Positions 1 through 4,336 of a stretch of 5,104 bases of DNA are shown here, one piece after another. Numbering within the stretch: position 1 is the stretch's first letter; every line of letters starts with the position of its first letter. Location of the stretch: positions 1 through 5,104 of the forward strand of contig JAFPYK010000137.1 of NCBI GenBank assembly GCA_017412265.1, read 5' to 3'. A program made the position numbers and the translations under genes. Under the pieces are notes generated by a model, which was not told where the DNA came from, did not search any database, and worked only from the letters and a program-made list of their open reading frames with translations. Source of the DNA: Lachnospiraceae bacterium. Lineage in GTDB: Bacteria; Bacillota; Clostridia; Lachnospirales; Lachnospiraceae.

Positions 1-70
1 CGGACTTGGTCGTCTCTTCCGCTTCCAGCTGCTTCAGGACCACTTTATCACCCAAAGGCACTAACTTCAT
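1..70 (-). CDS. groES: Co-chaperonin GroES, N-terminal part (runs off the window)
   Basis: Read on the minus strand, the first 23 codons give MKLVPLGDKVVLKQLEAEE followed by TTKS, the conserved first beta strand of 10-kDa chaperonins. GroES forms the heptameric lid of the GroEL folding chamber in the cytoplasm; a full protein is about 95 residues, so roughly three quarters lies beyond the left edge. An AAGGAGG ribosome binding site sits 8 nt before the ATG. In most Firmicutes groEL follows directly, which cannot be seen here. Control by HrcA is indicated by the perfect CIRCE operator between promoter and start codon. Identification is firm from sequence pattern plus operator context. Confidence 0.95.
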   Translation of the reverse strand, partial: MKLVPLGDKVVLKQLEAEETTKS

Positions 71-77
71 ATCTATG

Positions 78-85
78 TCCTCCTT
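78..85 (-). promoter_or_regulatory. groES ribosome binding site
   Basis: Reads AAGGAGGA on the minus strand, about 8 nt before the groES ATG. It is a near-perfect anti-SD match and fixes the start codon. Confidence 0.9.
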
Positions 86-113
86 ATCTGAACATTCATC
101 TTTATTCATTTTG

Positions 114-140
114 TTAGCACTCTATGTCTCTGAGTGCTAA
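114..140. promoter_or_regulatory. CIRCE operator (HrcA binding site)
   Basis: TTAGCACTC at 114-122 and GAGTGCTAA at 132-140 form a perfect 9-bp inverted repeat with a 9-bp spacer, exactly the CIRCE consensus. In Firmicutes, HrcA binds this element and represses groESL and often hrcA-grpE-dnaK; heat or misfolded protein relieves repression. Here it begins at about the predicted transcription start of groES and lies in the 5' leader, the usual place. Confidence 0.98.
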
Positions 141-147
141 CGCATTA

Positions 148-176
148 AATATAATCTCCTTCACCGCATTTGTCAA
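148..176 (-). promoter_or_regulatory. groES sigma-A promoter
   Basis: On the minus strand a perfect -35 TTGACA (176-171) is separated by 17 bp from the -10 TATATT (153-148). Transcription would start near 141, immediately before the CIRCE repeat. A strong housekeeping promoter directly followed by an HrcA operator is the standard groESL arrangement. Confidence 0.92.
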
Positions 177-179
177 GCC

Positions 180-212
180 ATTCTCAGAAAATAATCGGAA
201 TTCTGCGAGAAT
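180..212. repeat. Interrupted inverted repeat between two divergent promoters
   Basis: ATTCTCAGAA (180-189) pairs with TTCT-GC-GAGAAT (201-212): ten base pairs with a two-base bulge and an 11-nt loop. It fills most of the gap between the groES -35 and the -35 of the gene at 310. On the plus strand it is followed by a short T run (212-216), so it could act as a weak plus-strand terminator, an operator, or have no role. Confidence 0.4.
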
Positions 213-217
213 TTTTC

Positions 218-247
218 TTGAAGGAACGGCACACGGCATGATACAAT
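218..247 (+). promoter_or_regulatory. Promoter of the DUF1508 gene
   Basis: A -35 TTGAAG (218-223) lies 18 bp before a -10 TACAAT (242-247), with a TG dinucleotide at 239-240 that makes an extended -10. Transcription would begin near 254, giving a 5' leader of about 55 nt. It is back to back with the groES promoter but has no CIRCE element of its own. Confidence 0.75.
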
Positions 248-309
248 CAGAATAACAAAAACCGTGCATTTCTGTTCATCAGACACAATAGACGAGAGGA
301 GGTTTTTCG

Positions 310-681
310 ATGGGCAAATTTGTAATTACGGAGACCAAGAACGGCGGCTTAAAGTTCAGCCTGAAGGCATCCAACGGACAGGTCATTGCTTCGTCCCAGG
401 TTTATAAGAGTGAGGCTTCCTGCCGCAAAGGCATTGCCAGCGTCGTGAGAAACGCAGCAGTCGCAGCAGTTGAGGATCAGACCGTCGAGGAGTTCGAGGT
501 CAAGAAGAATCCGAAGTTTGAAGTGTACGCAGACAAGGCAGGCGAGTTCCGCTTCCGCCTGAAAGCGACCAACGGCCAGATCATCGCCACCGGCGAAGGC
601 TACAAGAAGCTGACCAGCTGCTTCAACGGCATCGAGTCCATCCGCAAAAACTCTGTGGATGCGCCGATTGTGAAGGAATAA
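310..681 (+). CDS. DUF1508 (YegP-family) protein with two tandem repeats
   Basis: A small soluble protein of 123 residues made of two DUF1508 units, about residues 2-49 and 68-116. Each follows the pattern KF.....k.G...F.LKA.NGQ.IA....Y....SC..GI.S...N; the second unit matches the family better (FRFRLKATNGQIIATGEGY, ending GIESIRKN), and the first has diverged. The linker (about 50-66) is acidic. There is no signal peptide or membrane segment. The family is widespread, its function is not established, and some members are linked to stress, so none is assigned. The start is fixed by AGGAGG at 297-302, 7 nt before the ATG. It has its own promoter and terminator and diverges from groES, so the two share an upstream region, but nothing in the sequence shows shared heat control. 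Confidence 0.92.
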   Translation: MGKFVITETKNGGLKFSLKASNGQVIASSQVYKSEASCRKGIASVVRNAAVAAVEDQTVEEFEVKKNPKFEVYADKAGEFRFRLKATNGQIIATGEGYKKLTSCFNGIESIRKNSVDAPIVKE

Positions 682-700
682 CCGTAACCAGCAACCAGCC

Positions 701-731
701 GGCACCGCGGTCCGCACTGCGGTGCCTTTTT
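701..731 (+). terminator. Rho-independent terminator after the DUF1508 gene
   Basis: GGCACCGC (701-708) pairs with GCGGTGCC (719-726) as an 8-bp GC-rich stem with a 10-nt loop, followed directly by TTTTT (727-731). It begins 19 nt after the stop codon and is a classic intrinsic terminator. Confidence 0.92.
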
Positions 732-737
732 CATTGA

Positions 738-759
738 GCCGCTCCCCGAAAGGAGCGGC
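738..759 (+). other. Hairpin abutting the ribosome binding site of the LURP-one gene
   Basis: GCCGCTCC (738-745) and GGAGCGGC (752-759) form a perfect 8-bp GC-rich stem with a 6-nt loop (CCGAAA). It has no T tract, starts 6 nt after the preceding terminator and ends 1 nt before the GGGAGG ribosome binding site (761-766). It could protect a processed 5' end or modulate translation of the downstream gene. The structure is seen directly; the role is inference. Confidence 0.6.
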
Positions 760-771
760 CGGGAGGTCTCC

Positions 772-1269
772 ATGCAGCTTCGAATCAAACAACGCGTCTT
801 CTCCTGGGCCGACAAATTCGACATCTACGACGAAAACGACCAGGTCAAATACACCGTCCAGGGCGAATTCTTCTCCTTCGGCCGCCGGCTCCACATCTAC
901 GACACCTACGGCGAAGAAGTCGGCCTCGTCCGCCAGAAGGTCTGGTCCTTCCTGCCCAAATTCTACATCGAGCGCGGCGGTGAGCCTATCGGCCTCATCT
1001 CCAAAGCCTTCACCTGGTGGAAGCCCAAGTACGAGATCGACTACCTCGGCTGGCGCTGCGAAGGCAACTGGACCGGCTGGGACTACTACATCGACGACGC
1101 CAACGGCTCCCTCATCGCCACAATCAAAAAAGAGCTCTTCCACTGGGGCGACACCTACGTCATCACCTACGACCTGCCCGAAGACGAGCTGCCGATCCTG
1201 ATGCTCGTCCTCGCCATCGACGCAGCCACCGCAGACGCCGCCGCGGCCGCAGCCGCATCCGGCAGCTAA
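772..1269 (+). CDS. LURP-one-related / YxjI-like family protein
   Basis: The 165-residue product has the features of the LURP-one-related (LOR) family, a tubby-like fold in which a 12-strand beta barrel encloses a hydrophobic C-terminal helix. The N-terminal run MQLRIKQRVFSWADKFDIYD is typical of bacterial members. Paired beta hairpins follow: VKYTVQGEFFSFGRRLHIYD, then WSFLPKFYI with a K-F-x-W-W-K-P-K-Y-E-I stretch, then WGDTYVI near residues 125-131. Residues about 139-160 (ELPILMLVLAID then an alanine-rich run) would be the buried helix. No signal peptide is present. The function of bacterial LOR proteins is not established; phospholipid binding has been proposed by analogy with tubby. GGGAGG lies 5 nt before the ATG. 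Only about 40 nt separate the preceding terminator from this start and no promoter fits there, so expression may depend on read-through. The C-terminal AAAAAAASGS tail looks like low-complexity drift. Confidence 0.88.
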   Translation: MQLRIKQRVFSWADKFDIYDENDQVKYTVQGEFFSFGRRLHIYDTYGEEVGLVRQKVWSFLPKFYIERGGEPIGLISKAFTWWKPKYEIDYLGWRCEGNWTGWDYYIDDANGSLIATIKKELFHWGDTYVITYDLPEDELPILMLVLAIDAATADAAAAAAASGS

Positions 1270-1290
1270 GCCCCACGAAGGGAAAATCAT

Positions 1291-1351
1291 AACGAAAACA
1301 AACAACGGTATCCGAGAGCCCGGCCGCCGCCGATCACTCCCCGATACCGTT
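1291..1351 (-). terminator. Terminator-like hairpin, mainly for minus-strand transcripts
   Basis: AACGGTATC (1304-1312) and GATACCGTT (1343-1351) form a 9-bp perfect stem. Past one mismatch it extends by five pairs (1314-1318 with 1337-1341). One of those pairs is G-U in the minus-strand RNA but an A-C mismatch in the plus-strand RNA, so the structure is better in minus-strand transcripts. On the minus strand the T-rich stretch GTTTGTTTTCGTT (1303-1291) follows, while the plus-strand side has only TATCTT. It lies just past the last stop codon of the repeat array and between convergent units, so it may also stop the LURP-one transcript weakly. Confidence 0.6.
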
Positions 1352-1354
1352 ATC

Positions 1355-1444
1355 TTATGCCCAAAAGCCAAGGCAGATCTGCCCGCGAAGGCCCCGCTCG
1401 GCAAATCCACGCTCCATCCACTCATACAGGCTTGTTTTCCTCAT
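1355..1444 (-). CDS. Possible mini-ORF 1 of the repeat array (29 codons)
   Basis: Begins MRKTSLYEWMERGF and continues past the last repeat as AERGLRGQICLGFWA to a TAA at 1357-1355, just before the terminator-like hairpin. GGGAG lies 10 nt upstream of the ATG, inside mini-ORF 2, whose TAA overlaps this ATG as TAATG. It has no recognised family. Whether it is translated is unknown; it is listed because start, ribosome binding site and stop recur across the array. A non-coding repeat explains the data about as well. Confidence 0.28.
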   Translation of the reverse strand: MRKTSLYEWMERGFAERGLRGQICLGFWA

Positions 1445-1509
1445 TAATAGATGACTCCCGCTCGCCCCGACATCGCTCTTATCCACTCACAGAGGCTTGT
1501 TTTCCTCAT
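1444..1509 (-). CDS. Possible mini-ORF 2 of the repeat array (21 codons)
   Basis: Reads MRKTSLCEWIRAMSGR then AGVIY and TAA. AAGGAG lies 10 nt before the ATG, within mini-ORF 3, whose TAA overlaps this ATG (TAATG). The second half of the peptide differs from the other copies because the 22-bp interval at 1459-1480 is divergent. No homology is recognised and translation is not shown. Confidence 0.28.
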   Translation of the reverse strand: MRKTSLCEWIRAMSGRAGVIY

Positions 1510-1574
1510 TAACAGATGACTCCTTCACCGCCAAATCCTCGCTCCATCCACTCACAGAGGCTTGTTATCCTCAT
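1509..1574 (-). CDS. Possible mini-ORF 3 of the repeat array (21 codons)
   Basis: Reads MRITSLCEWMERGF then GGEGVIC and TAA. AAGGAG (1590-1585) lies 10 nt before the ATG, inside mini-ORF 4, whose TGA overlaps this ATG as ATGA. It is nearly identical to mini-ORF 4. No family is recognised and translation is not shown. Confidence 0.3.
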   Translation of the reverse strand: MRITSLCEWMERGFGGEGVIC

Positions 1575-1639
1575 TTATAGATGACTCCTTCACCGCTAAA
1601 CCCTCGCTCCATCCACTCACAAAGGCTTGTTATCCTCAT
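1571..1639 (-). CDS. Possible mini-ORF 4 of the repeat array (22 codons)
   Basis: The first unit in the minus-strand direction: MRITSLCEWMERGF then SGEGVIYK and TGA. Unlike the other three units it has no clear ribosome binding site (TTAGAATC where the others have AAGGAG or GGGAG), which weakens the coding reading or means it is entered by coupling. No promoter was found between it and the hydrolase stop codon, so transcription would have to come from read-through of the hydrolase gene. Confidence 0.25.
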   Translation of the reverse strand: MRITSLCEWMERGFSGEGVIYK

Positions 1640-1653
1640 TAATAGATGATTCT

Positions 1654-1834
1654 AACCAATATTTCCCTCCGCGAATCCCGGACTCGCACGACCGCCTCAT
1701 CACCTTCCGGCGACGAATCCTTCCCTCAGGGGATATGGCAGGCGACTCCCAGCCTAGCACGACCTCGAAAGCGTCATGTGCTTTTCGACGAGCCGTCCCC
1801 AGGCGAGGAGAGAAGACATGACGCTCACGCCCCC
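1654..1834. other. Gap between repeat array and hydrolase, no gene seen
   Basis: No convincing gene or promoter is visible on either strand here. A minus-strand ATGAGG at 1700 lies 61 bp from the start of mini-ORF 4 and may mark a decayed fifth repeat unit, but the similarity beyond ATGAGG and GAATCATC is weak. The right half (1765-1834) holds the inverted repeats described separately. Confidence 0.6.
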
Positions 1835-1852
1835 CTACTCTCCGTCATGTCT
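1765..1852 (-). other. Mutually exclusive inverted repeats at the hydrolase stop codon
   Basis: Three related segments are seen: A, AGCGTCATGT (1770-1779); B, AGACATGACGCT (1814-1825); C, CGTCATGTCT (1843-1852). B is complementary to A over 10 bp and to C over 10 bp, using overlapping bases. A minus-strand RNA could therefore fold C with B, a hairpin spanning the hydrolase stop codon, or B with A, but not both. Segment A also lies largely in the loop of another hairpin, TCGAAAGC (1765-1772) with GCTTTTCGA (1780-1788, one bulged T). The C-B hairpin is followed on the minus strand by TCTCTCCTC, not a real T tract, so it may be a weak terminator or a 3'-end stabiliser. The structures are seen directly; their function is inference. 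Confidence 0.5.
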
Positions 1853-3067
1853 CCGGCTGTACACCCGCACCGTCATCTGCTCTTTCTTCTTCTCCCAGCT
1901 CGCCTCGCACCGGCTGTCCTTCAGATAAGCCAGCGCCTTGCTGTCCGTCCAGACCCGCAGCGCACTGTCCCTGCCGTCGCCCTCATACGAGGCCCGGATC
2001 TCACACGCCGCCCCCGTATAATCCTTTCCGGCACACACCAGCTCCGCCGCCCGGTTCTTCCCCCAGCGGTCCTTCCGGCTCACATAGCAGTCCGTCACCT
2101 CCCCGCGGAAGAACGGGCTCTTCGCCTCGCCCGCCAGGCGCCTCTCCTTCTTATCCTTCTTCGCGCCCTCGAGAGCCGCACTCCTTAAGTCCAGCGTCAG
2201 GATCTCCGCCCAGCCGTCCAGGAAACGCCGCACTCTCTCGAACGCCTCCTCGTCCTTCTTCCCGCGGAACCCGTGCCCGCCCCCGGCGATCAGCGCAAGC
2301 TGCACATACCGATGAGGCTTCTTATGCCCCGGAATCTCCGGCAGGTCACACCTCTCCCCCTTGCGGTCGAGGTCTTCCTTCTCGATCCGGCTGTTGATAT
2401 CGCCGAATGTGTAGGTCTTCCAGGCCTGCTTCGCATAAGCGACATTGACGATCGGATCCGCCGTTCCGTGCACGATCAGCACCGGCCCGCGATACCCGCG
2501 GATCTCCTCAAACGGATTCATCGAGATCACGTCCGCGGCGTATTTCCGTCCGAGCTTCATCGGCCCGCAGGAAAATGTCTCGGGGATGTTCTCCGGATCG
2601 AAGGACGCCTTCATCATCTGCCCCGCGCGGGCGTCATCCGGGATGCACAGAGCCGGGTAATACAGGATCAGCCGCTTGATCCGCTGCGGCATATCCGCAG
2701 CCGCCAGCGCACTCACGAACCCGCCCTGGCTGAAGCCCATCAGCGTCAGCTTCGAATTGTCAGTGTACCGCAGCGCAGACACATAAGCGATCACGGCCTT
2801 CAGGTCCTCTTCCTCGGTCAGCACGGACATCTCCGTCGACTTGCCGTCACTGCTTCCGATCAGGCACCCGCCGTTGAAGTCAAATGTATAGGCCGCGTAG
2901 CCCATCTCCGCAAATCTCTTCGCATACCGGTCGGTATCCACATGGTTCGACATAAAGCCGTGGCTTAAAATCACCGCAGGCAGCCGCTCGCCCTCCGGCC
3001 GGAATTCAAACCCGCGGATGGCCAACCCGTCCCGCAGGCAGGTAAATCTGGTTTTCTTTACTTTCAT
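1835..3067 (-). CDS. Alpha/beta hydrolase, cinnamoyl/feruloyl-esterase-like, with C-terminal extension
   Basis: A 410-residue cytoplasmic serine hydrolase. Numbered from the ATG at 3076 (subtract 3 for the preferred start), it shows the oxyanion HGF at 39-41, the FDFNGG stretch and the GKSTEMSVLTEEEDL segment typical of cinnamoyl-esterase-like enzymes, the nucleophile elbow G-F-S-Q-G (Ser116), the acid in HGTADP (Asp207) and the catalytic His in GGGHGF (His268). The likely reaction is ester hydrolysis; the substrate cannot be told from sequence. Two features are unusual: about 60 residues separate Asp and His, including a charged insertion near 222-255, and about 120 residues follow the hydrolase fold (about 295-413), of a type I do not recognise. 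The start at 3067 is preferred because GAGG (3080-3077) is 9 nt before it but directly abuts the ATG at 3076. It has no N-terminal signal, so it probably acts on esters taken into the cell. Confidence 0.88.
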   Translation of the reverse strand: MKVKKTRFTCLRDGLAIRGFEFRPEGERLPAVILSHGFMSNHVDTDRYAKRFAEMGYAAYTFDFNGGCLIGSSDGKSTEMSVLTEEEDLKAVIAYVSALRYTDNSKLTLMGFSQGGFVSALAAADMPQRIKRLILYYPALCIPDDARAGQMMKASFDPENIPETFSCGPMKLGRKYAADVISMNPFEEIRGYRGPVLIVHGTADPIVNVAYAKQAWKTYTFGDINSRIEKEDLDRKGERCDLPEIPGHKKPHRYVQLALIAGGGHGFRGKKDEEAFERVRRFLDGWAEILTLDLRSAALEGAKKDKKERRLAGEAKSPFFRGEVTDCYVSRKDRWGKNRAAELVCAGKDYTGAACEIRASYEGDGRDSALRVWTDSKALAYLKDSRCEASWEKKKEQMTVRVYSRRHDGE

Positions 3068-3101
3068 GTTGCTCATCCTCGCACCATTTTCTCGCTTTTT
3101 C

Positions 3102-3131
3102 AGTATATCACAACTTTGCGCGCGAGGACAA
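3102..3131 (-). promoter_or_regulatory. Promoter of the alpha/beta hydrolase gene
   Basis: On the minus strand an extended -10, TGATATACT (3110-3102), lies 18 bp from a -35-like TTGTCC (3131-3126). The predicted transcription start near 3095 gives a leader of about 28 nt. The -35 is only partly consensus; the extended -10 is the stronger element. Confidence 0.6.
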
Positions 3132-3192
3132 CCGCAGGGCTGCTCCCGGTTTTAGAAAGTTTTTCCGGTCTTTTTACATGAATTTGATGGTT

Positions 3193-3206
3193 ATTTGCCC
3201 GCAAAT
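3193..3206. promoter_or_regulatory. Possible operator upstream of the antiporter -10
   Basis: ATTTGC-CC-GCAAAT is a perfect 6-bp inverted repeat with a 2-bp centre. It sits 4 bp before the TATAAT box, in the place a -35-contacting RNA polymerase would occupy. Outer arms TTGAT (3184-3188) and ATCAA (3205-3209) also match. It has the shape of a dimeric repressor or activator site; no specific regulator is implied. Confidence 0.4.
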
Positions 3207-3210
3207 CAAG

Positions 3211-3216
3211 TATAAT
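3211..3216 (+). promoter_or_regulatory. -10 box of the antiporter promoter
   Basis: A perfect TATAAT lies 44 bp before the preferred start codon. No good -35 exists at 16-18 bp spacing; TTGATG (3184-3189) is 21 bp away, too far for ordinary sigma-A use. The promoter may therefore need an activator. Transcription would start around 3223, beyond which a TTG at 3227 could barely be translated. Confidence 0.55.
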
Positions 3217-3259
3217 CATTTCTTGCTTGAAAGATTATTTCTTCAAAGAGGTATATGAT

Positions 3260-4231
3260 ATGTTAGTTCCTGTTTTATTATTTCTACTTGGCTTTGTTCT
3301 GCTGATCAAGGGCGGCGACTGGTTCGTCGACGGAGCCGCGGGCATCGCCCACCGCTTCCATCTGCCGGAGCTTCTGATCGGCGCGACCGTCGTCTCGATC
3401 GGAACCACGCTCCCGGAGGTGATGGTCTCCGCGCAGGCTGCGATGCAGGGCAACGCCGGCATCTCCTACGGTAACGCGATCGGCTCCATCATCTGCAACA
3501 CGAGCCTGATCGCCGCGCTCACCGTCGCGATCAAGCCGGGCAAGACGAGCCGCAAGACCCTCGTGCTTCCCGCCGCGTTCTTTGCGGCAGCTGCGATCTG
3601 CTACTCGCTGATCGCCTGGACCTCCGGCCGCTTCACGCGCTGGCAGGGCATCCTGTTCCTGATCGTCTTCGTGGTCTACATGGTTCTGAGCGTCCTTCAT
3701 ATGAAGAAGCACCCGGACGCGGCCGAGCCCGAAGGGGAAGAGGAAGAGAAGAAGGAGCATCCGCTCTGGCTGGAGCTCGTGATGCTTGTCGTCGGAGCCG
3801 CCGTCATCGCGGTCGGCGCCCGCCTCTTAGTCGATAACGGCACCCTGATCGCGCAGGCGCTCGGTGTCCCGGACAGTGTCATCGGCCTGACGATGGTCGC
3901 CCTCGGCACCTCTCTTCCGGAGCTGGTCACCGCGATCACCTCCCTGGCGAAGGGCCACGGCGCCTTAAGCCTCGGCAACGTCATCGGCGCGAACTTATTT
4001 AACATCGTCCTGGTCTCCGGCATGGCCATCACCATCTCGCCTTTCGCGGTCCCCGCGGAGCGGACGATCTCCGGGATGAATGCGTCGCTCATCGTCGACA
4101 TCCCTGTGATGCTCTTCGTGATGGCGCTCTTATGCGTCCCCGCGATCGTGAAGGAGAAGCTCTCCCGCTGGCAGGGCATCCTGCTCCTGTGCATCTATGT
4201 GGGCTTCACGGTCTTCCAGTTCGTCGGATAA
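3260..4231 (+). CDS. CaCA-family sodium/calcium exchanger-type antiporter
   Basis: An integral membrane cation antiporter of 323 residues, about ten transmembrane helices in two inverted halves, related to bacterial YrbG and archaeal NCX proteins. Members typically export Ca2+ in exchange for Na+ or H+. The first alpha repeat runs from about residue 41, with GTTLPE at 48-53, GN at 71-72 and GSIICN at 75-80. The second has GTSLPE at 216-221, GN at 239-240 and GANLFN at 243-248. The acidic residues E53 and E221 are the expected ion ligands. Halves are joined by a short cytoplasmic acidic loop (about 155-166, EGEEEEKKE), and both carry RWQGIL before their last helix (127-132 and 303-308), marking the internal duplication. 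The ATG at 3260 is chosen because AAAGAGG ends 8 nt before it; an in-frame TTG at 3227 lacks a ribosome binding site and lies at the predicted transcription start. The ion actually carried cannot be decided here. Confidence 0.92.
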   Translation: MLVPVLLFLLGFVLLIKGGDWFVDGAAGIAHRFHLPELLIGATVVSIGTTLPEVMVSAQAAMQGNAGISYGNAIGSIICNTSLIAALTVAIKPGKTSRKTLVLPAAFFAAAAICYSLIAWTSGRFTRWQGILFLIVFVVYMVLSVLHMKKHPDAAEPEGEEEEKKEHPLWLELVMLVVGAAVIAVGARLLVDNGTLIAQALGVPDSVIGLTMVALGTSLPELVTAITSLAKGHGALSLGNVIGANLFNIVLVSGMAITISPFAVPAERTISGMNASLIVDIPVMLFVMALLCVPAIVKEKLSRWQGILLLCIYVGFTVFQFVG

Positions 4232-4252
4232 TACCTTCCCGAAACGCGCAAA

Positions 4253-4293
4253 ACGGGCAGGGCTGACAGCAGATCGCTGTCGGTCCTGCCCGT
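4253..4293. terminator. Long bidirectional hairpin between convergent genes
   Basis: ACGGGCAGGGCTGACAGC (4253-4270) pairs with 4276-4293 through 18 base pairs, two of them G-T wobbles, around a 5-nt loop. It starts 22 nt after the antiporter stop and ends 43 nt beyond the minus-strand phosphatase stop. The T tracts are modest: ATTCTTATG on the plus side, TTTTGCGCGTTTC overlapping the stem end on the minus side. Position and strength fit a shared terminator for both genes. Confidence 0.85.
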
Positions 4294-4336
4294 ATTCTTA
4301 TGTCCTTCTATGCAAATGCACCGGCGGACCGCAGCC

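Larger units (their letters stand above)
1416..1653. repeat. Four tandem copies of a 65-bp direct repeat
   Basis: A conserved 43-bp core starts with ATCCACTCA and contains GGCTTGTT, TCCTCATT and AGATGA. It occurs at 1416-1458, 1481-1523, 1546-1588 and 1611-1653, always exactly 65 bp apart. Neighbouring copies differ at only 3-4 of 43 positions. The 22-bp intervals are 1459-1480, 1524-1545 and 1589-1610; the last two differ at only two positions (TTCACCGC, one variable base, AAA, one variable base, CCTCGCTCC), and 1394-1415 is a partial match ending CGCTCC. The repeated unit is therefore the whole 65 bp, with copy 2's interval replaced or diverged. It lies in a 565-bp gap between a plus-strand and a minus-strand gene that converge. 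The possible coding reading on the minus strand is listed separately. Confidence 0.97.

Noticed and set aside
349..1425. Minus-strand open frame of 358 codons
   Set aside because: It lies antisense to the DUF1508 and LURP-one genes, both recognisable families with good ribosome binding sites. Its product is Val/Asp/Gly/Ala-rich low complexity, as expected for the mirror of C-ending codons in GC-rich DNA.
1416..1653. CRISPR array
   Set aside because: The repeat (43 bp) is longer than the interval (22 bp), two intervals are almost identical to each other, the cores vary between copies, and no cas gene is visible.
1654..1834. A dedicated promoter for the repeat array on the minus strand
   Set aside because: Candidates such as TAGGCT with a TG extension, or TAGAAT, have no acceptable -35 at 16-18 bp; none is better than chance.
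1646..2188. Plus-strand frame of 180 codons starting at the end of the repeat array
   Set aside because: No ribosome binding site, low-complexity Arg/Pro/Leu/His product, and most of it is antisense to the hydrolase C-terminus.
2273..2968. Plus-strand open frame of 231 codons inside the hydrolase gene
   Set aside because: It is antisense to the catalytic core of a clearly recognised alpha/beta hydrolase, has no family resemblance, and is rich in Arg/His/Leu/Pro, typical of shadow frames.
3068..3076. Upstream ATG start of the hydrolase
   Set aside because: The GAGG ribosome binding site directly abuts this ATG with no spacing, whereas the ATG at 3067 has 9 nt spacing; the difference is only three residues.
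3227..3259. Upstream TTG start adding 11 residues to the antiporter
   Set aside because: No ribosome binding site precedes it and it lies about 4 nt from the predicted transcription start; AAAGAGG is correctly placed for the ATG at 3260.
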